Positions 57,796 through 64,000 of a stretch of DNA of 64,000 nt are shown one piece after another. The notes below the pieces were generated by a model that searched no databases, was not told the DNA's origin, and saw nothing but the letters and a program-made list of their open reading frames with translations. This DNA comes from Acinetobacter modestus. GTDB taxonomy: Bacteria; Pseudomonadota; Gammaproteobacteria; Pseudomonadales; Moraxellaceae. Position 1 is the stretch's first letter. Each line of letters starts with the position of its first letter. The DNA is taken from positions 525,079 to 589,078 of the forward strand of contig NZ_BMDV01000002.1 of the NCBI RefSeq assembly GCF_014636095.1, read 5' to 3'. The position numbers were made by a program, and so were the translations under genes.

Positions 57796-58572
57796 ATGTT
57801 TGGCGCAAAAAATCCGTTTAATTTAAAACCACAAGAAAATGTATTACGCGACTTTGATTCTGCTGCAGCTGGAATTACAAGTAGCGTGAATACATTGACT
57901 AGTTCAATTCGTGAAGAACTTTCATTTATTGAGCACGTTCGAGAAATGGCTTTGAATATCGTATCTGATCTAGTTGATGCGGTTATTGACAATACTTTAG
58001 ATGACAATGAATTGCCGACTGACCGTCTTGATTTTCTTATTCTGGATGCCTTAGATGGTGCAGATGATGAAAATGGTACGTTGGAAAATGCATTAGTTGC
58101 TTCCATTGATGATGCACTTTCAAGTTTTGGTGTAGATGACTCAGTGATTGCTGAAATCTTTAGCGATAATATTGAAGCTGCTGATGCTGCAATTGAAGCT
58201 GCTGCAAGCACAGTAATTGCCAATATGCCTGATGAGGGTGATCCATTAGATGAATTAGTACGTGAGTTTATCTATGGTGAACCAGACGAAGAAGATGGTT
58301 TTGACTCGGCTAGTGGTAAGAAAAAGCTTTCTCGTGGTCAGATGACGACGAAAAGTGTAGGTGGCCGTAAAGTGCGTTATAAAGCGATTGCAGCAATCCG
58401 TAATGGTGTTAAAAAGATCGTGAATAAGCGATTACCAGGTCAACGTATCCGTCTTTCAAGTGACCAAAAAGCTGGACTAAAGAAAGCGAGTTTAAAAGCG
58501 CGTTCAGCGAATTCATTGCGAAAACGTATGAAGTCGTTGCTTAAAGGTAAAAAGATTGGTCTATATAAATAA
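57796..58572 (+). CDS. Virion protein with acidic and basic halves
   Basis: A 258-residue protein. The first 180 residues are very acidic (VDDSVIAEIFSDNIEAADAA), and the last 80 are very basic (KKIVNKRLPGQRIRLSSDQK and on). This charge split resembles scaffold or head-core proteins cleaved on maturation, but its position between sheath and tube suggests a tail-completion role. ATG 57796 has AGGTGA 6 bases upstream. A strong terminator follows. Confidence 0.45.
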   Translation: MFGAKNPFNLKPQENVLRDFDSAAAGITSSVNTLTSSIREELSFIEHVREMALNIVSDLVDAVIDNTLDDNELPTDRLDFLILDALDGADDENGTLENALVASIDDALSSFGVDDSVIAEIFSDNIEAADAAIEAAASTVIANMPDEGDPLDELVREFIYGEPDEEDGFDSASGKKKLSRGQMTTKSVGGRKVRYKAIAAIRNGVKKIVNKRLPGQRIRLSSDQKAGLKKASLKARSANSLRKRMKSLLKGKKIGLYK

Positions 58573-58592
58573 TCAATAGAATATAGATTAAA

Positions 58593-58621
58593 AAAAGGCT
58601 GCGAATATGCAGCCTTTTTTT
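58593..58621 (+). terminator. Terminator before the tube unit
   Basis: AAAAGGCTGC and GCAGCCTTTT are perfect arms followed by T; the next late-promoter element starts at 58624. Confidence 0.9.
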
Positions 58622-58623
58622 AT

Positions 58624-58665
58624 TTGGAACAATGAGGAATTAGTCTTGGTTCAAGTGATCAGAAT
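58624..58665 (+). promoter_or_regulatory. Late promoter element 11 (tube unit)
   Basis: TTGGAAC at 58624, CAGAAT at 58660, start codon at 58696, 72 bases from the first T. A small CTTAT/ATAAG hairpin follows the -10-like box. Confidence 0.55.
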
Positions 58666-58695
58666 ACTTATATCCAATAAGATTTGAGAATAACG

Positions 58696-59343
58696 ATGCG
58701 TCAAGTCAATCCAATGCTTTTAAATCAAATGAAGGCAGATTCGATAGCAATTCAGCAATTAGGTTCGCCGATTTTGTCATGCCAAGGCATGTTGGTCCCA
58801 CAAGGTTTAGAAGATTACCGTTTTTTAATTAAAAGCTGTCCACGTCCAATTATTAGTAATGAAGATCCAGCGGAAGTCCAATATCCGGGTGGCTATACGG
58901 GGATTGTGGCTGGACCTCCTAAAACACATTACACAGGTAATTTACAATTACTGGTTACTGAAGCAGGGCACGATCAACTTTTTGCTGAATACATTGTGGC
59001 AAATAAAGGCATGATCAATTGTGATTATTATGATGGTCATGTCGCAAATTTTACCCGTGCATACTATCTGGAAAACTGTGCAATTCGATTTGAAATGGCC
59101 GAATTCGATACGGATAGTCGATCTCAAGTAATGACCGTTTCATGTCCGATTGATTTCAATTTCTTTGGTGGCTTCGCAAAAATTGGGAGTAATGGCACAG
59201 TATTACCTGGTCAGCGTGGAGTCGCTGGTATCGAAGGTCTAATTAACCGTGTTCAGAATGTCGTAAACGCTGCACAGTCAGCAACAAACTTAGCTCGTTC
59301 AGCGACTGGTGTAGCACGACAAATTGGTTCTTTATTTGGGTAA
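58696..59343 (+). CDS. Tail tube protein candidate
   Basis: A 215-residue protein. The first gene of the unit after the sheath, it is the expected tube subunit. Its fold is beta-rich with GNLQLLVTEAGHDQLFAEYIV and FEMAEFDTDSRSQVMTVSCP, like tube proteins that stack in rings inside the sheath, and it ends in an Ala/Ser-rich helical tail (about 180-205). ATG 58696 is chosen over TTG 58684. The assignment is by position and fold pattern. Confidence 0.5.
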   Translation: MRQVNPMLLNQMKADSIAIQQLGSPILSCQGMLVPQGLEDYRFLIKSCPRPIISNEDPAEVQYPGGYTGIVAGPPKTHYTGNLQLLVTEAGHDQLFAEYIVANKGMINCDYYDGHVANFTRAYYLENCAIRFEMAEFDTDSRSQVMTVSCPIDFNFFGGFAKIGSNGTVLPGQRGVAGIEGLINRVQNVVNAAQSATNLARSATGVARQIGSLFG

Positions 59344-59348
59344 CTGCT

Positions 59349-59795
59349 ATGCAATTGTTACCTGATGATGGCTCTCTATGTCCAAAGGTGATTGCTGGTT
59401 CTATCGAAGTACTAGCAACGACCTTTTATCAAAAATTACAGATGAAAGGTTATTCACTTCTTATTGAAGATGTCACGAATGCTTTGGTAGAAGAAACAAT
59501 GCGTTATGCAGGTTGGGCAAAGCTGACCTGTCAACGTGGTTCAACCAGTATTATCACGGTTGACAAGAACATTGTTCTTGAAGGTTTTGAGTGGGTCATT
59601 ATTGAACCATGTCTAAGTGCAAACTGTGACTTGATTCAAGCGCAACTTGTCGAAGCTTCAAGAAGTATGGGCGGTGACGGCTTTGGCATGTCAGTGAGTG
59701 AAGCTGAACAAGCATATAATCAAGCAAAAGAGTTAATGCCTAAAAATGCTTTTGTGGAACCTCCATTTAGTTTTAAAACTTTAGGGGGCAATTGA
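59349..59795 (+). CDS. Tail or baseplate assembly protein, 148 aa
   Basis: A 148-residue protein with a beta-rich first half and a helical end (MSVSEAEQAYNQAKELMP). It lies between the tube and the baseplate gene at 59795, whose start overlaps its stop. Size and place suggest a tape-measure chaperone or terminator protein; no motif confirms this. Confidence 0.45.
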   Translation: MQLLPDDGSLCPKVIAGSIEVLATTFYQKLQMKGYSLLIEDVTNALVEETMRYAGWAKLTCQRGSTSIITVDKNIVLEGFEWVIIEPCLSANCDLIQAQLVEASRSMGGDGFGMSVSEAEQAYNQAKELMPKNAFVEPPFSFKTLGGN

Positions 59796-60691
59796 TGCGA
59801 ATTGCGATATTGGCAACCAATAAAATCATTTCTGCGTCTGAATTGATGATTGCAACACTAAGAACTGATCTTGTTCCTGTGCCTGTCAGTATCGAGTTTG
59901 CAGTCAAGTATACAAAGGAACTCAATGATCAATTGGTGGATGGGGCTGAAATCATAGTGAATGATATTCCATATCCATTTGAGATCGTTTACTCACATCC
60001 TGTTAAGTCTCAGACGATTAAAGATAATTCTCGAATTGGCGCGATTTCATGTATCGCCGTGTTCAAAGGCTGCAAAAAGATATTAGAGCAGACAAAAAAG
60101 GCTGTGATTTTGGAGCAGACTTCTTTTAATGCTGCATATCGTGCATGTGGTGCCTCTAATATTCGCTTGGGTGATGATATACCTTTACCTGAATTTATTT
60201 GTCTCAACGGTACCTTGATTTCAGAGCGTATAGCACTTTATTTACAACAAGAAGCTGCGGTGATTTGTTTCAAAGAAACAAAGATTTGTATTTTAAAACT
60301 CGATGCGCTTTTTAAACAAGTAGCCGTTCTGAAATTAGATCCTAGTGAAATCCAATGGTTTAACAGCGATCAAATTGAGAAGTTTCAAAAGTCCTCTTAT
60401 GTCTCAGTTGATCAAGATGGTTCAACTGTTATTGGGGACGATACGACGACAAAAGGACAATCAGTTGTTCAAAAAGCTGGTCTTGATGCACGACAGTTAA
60501 AGAATCTTGAAAAGGTACTAATTCCGCGTGGCGTGGTTCATCGTTCGTTAAGTCTTGAAGTAAACGCTGGCGATATAGTCGAAGTAGAACATAAGAAATA
60601 TGTGATTTTGACAGCAGCTCATGAAGTAGAAACAGGTGCTATTGGTGGCAATGTCGGTTCAACAACAAAGCTTTGGTTAGCAAGTTTATAG
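59795..60691 (+). CDS. Baseplate hub-like protein (gpD/gp27-like position)
   Basis: A 298-residue protein immediately before the spike gene, the usual place of the hub protein. It holds the pattern MIATLRTDLVPVPVSIEF, then a DQLVDGAEIIVNDIPYPFEI strand set, and ends DIVEVEHKKYVILTAAHEVE, typical of gpD-like beta-barrels. ATG 59795 overlaps the TGA of the previous gene. It is inferred to form the ring around the spike. Confidence 0.5.
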   Translation: MRIAILATNKIISASELMIATLRTDLVPVPVSIEFAVKYTKELNDQLVDGAEIIVNDIPYPFEIVYSHPVKSQTIKDNSRIGAISCIAVFKGCKKILEQTKKAVILEQTSFNAAYRACGASNIRLGDDIPLPEFICLNGTLISERIALYLQQEAAVICFKETKICILKLDALFKQVAVLKLDPSEIQWFNSDQIEKFQKSSYVSVDQDGSTVIGDDTTTKGQSVVQKAGLDARQLKNLEKVLIPRGVVHRSLSLEVNAGDIVEVEHKKYVILTAAHEVETGAIGGNVGSTTKLWLASL

Positions 60692-60700
60692 GTGACGATG

Positions 60701-61174
60701 ATGAACGGTTTTAAAAAAGCAAGAATCCTCAGTTACGATGCGCAAAACCGAACTGCAAAGATTCATATACCCGGTCTTACCGATGGCGCAAGTACGGGCT
60801 TAACAGCAACTTTTGCTTATCCCGTTGGTGATAGTGATAAAGATACTGAGCGCGAAATTTTAGAGGGAGAGGATGTTTATATCTTCTTTGAAAATAATGA
60901 GCAATCGCGTCCTGTCATCGCATTCTATAGCAGTCATAGCAAAGGTGCGGTGGTCGATACACGCCGTATACGACAAGAGAATATCGAGCTTTTAGCGCGT
61001 AGCAAGGCAACCATTGAAGCGCCTTCAATTCATTTGAGAGGTGAAACGAAGATTACAGGCAACGAACAAGTCACTGGAAACGTCATCGTTGGTTCTGGTG
61101 CAACAGGCGTATTTTCAAATGTATTTGGGAAAACGCTAACCATAGCAGATGGCATTGTGATTCAAATTTCATAA
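60701..61174 (+). CDS. Baseplate spike protein (gpV-like)
   Basis: A 157-residue protein. The N-terminal OB-fold (RILSYDAQNRTAKIHIPGLTD) and the C-terminal repeat of short beta strands (SKATIEAPSIHLRGETKIT, then GNVIVGSGATGVF) are those of P2 gpV-like spikes, whose needle pierces the outer membrane. No His-x-His iron tip is visible. ATG 60701 fits the TAGGTGA site best; ATG 60698 is possible. Confidence 0.7.
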   Translation: MNGFKKARILSYDAQNRTAKIHIPGLTDGASTGLTATFAYPVGDSDKDTEREILEGEDVYIFFENNEQSRPVIAFYSSHSKGAVVDTRRIRQENIELLARSKATIEAPSIHLRGETKITGNEQVTGNVIVGSGATGVFSNVFGKTLTIADGIVIQIS

Positions 61175-61191
61175 AATTTTAAAGGTGATGT

Positions 61192-61605
61192 ATGAGTGAA
61201 TTAAATGTTCAATATCTTCAATCATTAGAAGATCATATCAATGCTGTGCAGACTTGCGAAGATCTTCAAAAGGCGGTAGATACCGTGATGAATGCTTTAG
61301 GTGATCAATTGCAAGCCTTGACCGATGAATTAGAAATAGTTGGGGCGATTCAGGAATTATTAGAAATCCCGAACAACCTTGCAAAAGTTATTACGTGGAT
61401 CCAAAAATATATTGAATTGGTTTTGTCACCAATGTACCAGCCATATTTAAAATGTGCAGCGCAAATTGCTCAATTAATAGCTAAAATTCAGCAACTGCAA
61501 GCCACTATCATGGATAAGATGAATTCAATTACTAATTGTTCTGTGAATATTCCAGCGATTAATTTCCCTGAAATTATTCCCCCTGTAGTGCCGACCGTAC
61601 CTTAA
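61192..61605 (+). CDS. Helical late protein, 137 aa
   Basis: A 137-residue, mostly helical protein (LQKAVDTVMNALGDQLQALTD and on), ending with a Pro-rich tail (FPEIIPPVVPTVP). It follows the spike in the same unit and has AAAGGTGA upstream. It may be a baseplate or tail-tip component. No family is recognised. Confidence 0.4.
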   Translation: MSELNVQYLQSLEDHINAVQTCEDLQKAVDTVMNALGDQLQALTDELEIVGAIQELLEIPNNLAKVITWIQKYIELVLSPMYQPYLKCAAQIAQLIAKIQQLQATIMDKMNSITNCSVNIPAINFPEIIPPVVPTVP

Positions 61606-61613
61606 TTTTGTTA

Positions 61614-61655
61614 TTGGAACGACCAAACATTCAAGCCAATTAACTTAGCCAAAAT
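61614..61655 (+). promoter_or_regulatory. Late promoter element 12 (portal unit)
   Basis: TTGGAAC at 61614, CAAAAT at 61650, start codon at 61685, 71 bases from the first T. Confidence 0.6.
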
Positions 61656-61679
61656 TACGTTAATTCTTAAATTTTGGCT
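61647..61679 (+). promoter_or_regulatory. Perfect stem-loop before the portal gene
   Basis: AGCCAAAATT and AATTTTGGCT are perfect 10-base arms with a 13-base loop. The 5' arm contains the -10-like box and the 3' arm ends 5 bases before ATG 61685. Confidence 0.65.
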
Positions 61680-61684
61680 TAATT

Positions 61685-63229
61685 ATGGCTGCTTCAGACA
61701 TCCTTTCTTTGTTGTTGGGAACAAATGCGAATAGCATCCCTCAGCAAGTGGTTGATGCTAACCAAGAAGTCATGGCGCAAATGTATGATTCCGTTGCGCC
61801 TTTTTCGCTTGGGACACATACAACACAGGAAAACAAGAAAAGAACACGTAAAGAAATTCTGACCAAGTGGGAGCAAATGCTAAAGTTCGCTCCCGTAGCA
61901 GAGGGCATTGGTATTCATGTCATGGCTGCACTTGGAGGTGATACACATACGGGCCAACAAATATTTATTACGCCTACAGAGCGATTGCGTGGGGAAATAG
62001 GCAAAACTGAAAAAGCGCAATTAGAAAAACTACAAAAGCGTATCAAACCAATAGAAACTATCATAAATAAATACATCACGAAGCTATGTTCTGAAGGTAT
62101 TTCCTTTGGGGATGCATATGCCCGTGTATATGGTAAAAAGGGAGTAGGCGTTACTGACTTACTTAGTAATGAATATACTTATGCGCCACAAATACAGGCA
62201 TTTGAGCAAGGTAGTAAGACAGTCGCTTACTTTGCACTGAATCCAAAAAACTGGTCCAAAGTCATGACTAAGTTGAATCACACACAGATGGTTCGGATGA
62301 AGTTGCCACGGATTCAAAATGTACCGCAATTTGATCCAGTTGAAGCTAGTTTAATTTCTCAAATGCTTGAAGGTGATAATCCAGAAGAATTGCCGATCTT
62401 ACCTGCACAGGTCGGTGGCTCATTTCTCTATTCAATTGAGAAAACCTATGATGATGTCATCCTTGCCTTAACCACGATGAACAGTCAGCAAGTTGCTGAT
62501 GCAGTCAATCAAATGTTTTTGACGCTGAACATGGCTGGTATGCCTCCAGCACAACGTGATGCTTATATCCGTGGTCTTGAGGGAATGCTAAAAGATCATG
62601 AGAAGTTCGTGAAAAATGCAATGGAAGGCGGTGAGGGCATTTGGAATACCAAATATCACGTTTTACCGACATGGGATGAAAAGCAGATTCTTAATCCTGT
62701 GGGGGATATTAAAGGCCAACGTAATTCTCCAGTAAATATCGAAACCTTTATGATCAATGTCCGTCTACTTATGGGCGGTATTGGCCTTGATCCTTCAATG
62801 GTGGGCTGGGCTGATATGCTTTCTGGTGGAATTGGAGATGGGGCATCCTTTCATACCTCAAGTCAAATCATGCGCCGTTCCATGTATATTCGCCAATCGG
62901 CTGTTCAATTCGCCAATGATATTATGCATATCGATTGGGGTTATTGTTATAACGAGCAATTTGAAGCAGGTGAATTAGATTATCCGTGGCAAATTGAGTT
63001 TTCTAGTACCCAGTCAGCAGCTGTGACAGAAGAAAATATCAATAAACAAACGCAGATGAATACATCCTTGCTTAAAATTCAAGTCATTAACTCACTCAAA
63101 GAATCCGATTTAAGTGAGGAAACGATGCAATATATTTTAGAAAAAGATGCTGGTTTTAACTATGACGATTCATGTCGAATAGCAGCTGATATTGCGAAAT
63201 CTCGTCTCAATGGACAGGGTGAACAATAA
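61685..63229 (+). CDS. Portal protein
   Basis: A 514-residue portal candidate, the DNA gate at the head vertex. It has a long helical N-terminal part, the KRIKPIETIINKYITKLCSEG helix, a middle wing (GGSFLYSIEKTYDDVI), a tunnel-like TFMINVRLLMGGIGLDPSMVG segment and a charged C-terminal clip (ESDLSEETMQYILEKDAG). Portal size and helical content agree. It overlaps the next start by one base. It is 14 kb from the terminase, which is unusual. Confidence 0.65.
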   Translation: MAASDILSLLLGTNANSIPQQVVDANQEVMAQMYDSVAPFSLGTHTTQENKKRTRKEILTKWEQMLKFAPVAEGIGIHVMAALGGDTHTGQQIFITPTERLRGEIGKTEKAQLEKLQKRIKPIETIINKYITKLCSEGISFGDAYARVYGKKGVGVTDLLSNEYTYAPQIQAFEQGSKTVAYFALNPKNWSKVMTKLNHTQMVRMKLPRIQNVPQFDPVEASLISQMLEGDNPEELPILPAQVGGSFLYSIEKTYDDVILALTTMNSQQVADAVNQMFLTLNMAGMPPAQRDAYIRGLEGMLKDHEKFVKNAMEGGEGIWNTKYHVLPTWDEKQILNPVGDIKGQRNSPVNIETFMINVRLLMGGIGLDPSMVGWADMLSGGIGDGASFHTSSQIMRRSMYIRQSAVQFANDIMHIDWGYCYNEQFEAGELDYPWQIEFSSTQSAAVTEENINKQTQMNTSLLKIQVINSLKESDLSEETMQYILEKDAGFNYDDSCRIAADIAKSRLNGQGEQ

Positions 63230-63942
63230 TGACTTTACACTTAAATATTTCTAAAGGTCGAAATACAAGTGGTGTATGGACTGGAATGCCAATCGATGAG
63301 GCTTTAAGGCAATACCAGAAAATTTACAGTTGGGGGACGTTATCTTCATTACATTATGGTGTATGGCTTGAACCATTCGATGAGGACGGGAAAATAGCAA
63401 AAGAGTCAATTGAACTGATTGACTCATATGATTTAACGCATCAAGAGGCTGGAAATTTCAATGCATTTGAAAAAGGAGAAAAAGGATTTTTAGCTGGTAC
63501 TAAAATCGAAAGTATTCCATTGATGGATAACACAAAATTGCCTTGGCTTTGTCAGAGTTTGGATTTATCTGTTTTAGATGCTCAAACAGATAGCGTACAA
63601 ATTGGTGCATTTCAACTCAATCACATCACTGGAAATAGTTCGGGTGAAATATCAATTCCATTCATTGAAACACGTAATGCATCAATTCTGAATAGCGCTT
63701 TGGCAATAAAAGCGATCATGTTTCCTGATGGTGAGGATGGGGGGACGCAAGCTTTACCAAATGATTATTTGATGCGTATGACAATTTACATTTACGATAA
63801 ACATAGTATTTCTACACGAGTGTTTGAGGTCCAGCATTTAGTCGCCTTACAAACAGGAAGTATTCCACTTGATGCCACGAATCGAAATGGAGTCGGTATC
63901 GTCACGCTGAATTTTATAAAGATGTTCCCAATGTTGAAATGA
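63229..63942 (+). CDS. Virion protein following the portal, 237 aa
   Basis: A 237-residue beta-rich protein (SGVWTGMPIDEALRQYQKIYS, then YGVWLEPFDEDGK). It is coupled to the portal by a one-base overlap (TAATG) and ends just before another late-promoter element, so the unit has two genes. A neck or head-completion protein is plausible by position; the family is not recognised. Confidence 0.45.
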   Translation: MTLHLNISKGRNTSGVWTGMPIDEALRQYQKIYSWGTLSSLHYGVWLEPFDEDGKIAKESIELIDSYDLTHQEAGNFNAFEKGEKGFLAGTKIESIPLMDNTKLPWLCQSLDLSVLDAQTDSVQIGAFQLNHITGNSSGEISIPFIETRNASILNSALAIKAIMFPDGEDGGTQALPNDYLMRMTIYIYDKHSISTRVFEVQHLVALQTGSIPLDATNRNGVGIVTLNFIKMFPMLK

Positions 63943-63984
63943 TTGGAACAGCTCAAGAAGAATCATTTATTTAAGTGCAAAAAT
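63943..63984 (+). promoter_or_regulatory. Late promoter element 13, gene outside the window
   Basis: TTGGAAC at 63943 and AAAAAT at 63979 repeat the spacing of the other copies. The next late gene should start near 64014, just past the window end. Confidence 0.45.
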
Positions 63985-64000
63985 TGTCTCAATCAGAAAA

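Overview
The window looks like chromosomal DNA of an Acinetobacter-type gammaproteobacterium. It is AT-rich, its lpxL and cold-shock genes look native to this group, and phage genes of a kind familiar from Acinetobacter make up most of it. This assignment rests on recognition of gene families, not on a database search.

Layout. (1) About 1-7632: a decayed prophage. It keeps a Vsr/DUF559-like endonuclease, a metallopeptidase, a small terminase, a large terminase broken by an amber codon and a deletion, the end of a tail gene fused at the deletion point, two small membrane proteins, surface proteins and an intact T4-type endolysin. (2) About 7686-10543: host genes. These are two small minus-strand genes, lpxL, an initiator tRNA with an odd acceptor stem, a frameshifted small gene and a cspA-like gene. 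(3) About 10586 to beyond 64000: a large prophage. It opens with a tyrosine integrase, an attachment-like region holding the 5' half of an elongator tRNA-Met, integrase-arm-like repeats and an excisionase-like gene.

Phage early control is lambda-like. A leftward operon (12391-19066) encodes a Fis-like protein, a sliding-clamp-like protein, a probable single-strand annealing protein and a YfdQ/DUF2303 protein. A LexA/CI-type repressor sits between two operator clusters (TACAAG-N5-CTTGTA). A rightward operon (19985-32787) carries a Cro/YdaS-like protein, a KilAC antirepressor, a PP-loop/PAPS-reductase protein, a DNA methyltransferase, DUF1376 and lambda-P-like replication proteins, a RusA resolvase, a PD-(D/E)XK protein and many small ORFs.

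The late region (32846-63942) encodes a contractile-tailed virion: tape measure, baseplate J, terminase with a mini-intein in its Walker A loop, two fibre genes, major capsid protein, split tail sheath, tube, spike and portal. The order is scrambled compared with most myophages and is broken into about 13 transcription units. Each unit starts with the same bipartite element: TTGGAAC, then about 29 bases, then a -10-like NA(A/G)AAT box. The start codon usually lies 66-74 bases from the first T. In most units a stem-loop overlaps the -10 box with its 5' arm and the Shine-Dalgarno or start codon with its 3' arm. I infer an activator-dependent late regulon in which read-through RNA is translationally silenced. 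This is the most notable system in the window. Three morons, including an Mrr-family nuclease, interrupt the late region.
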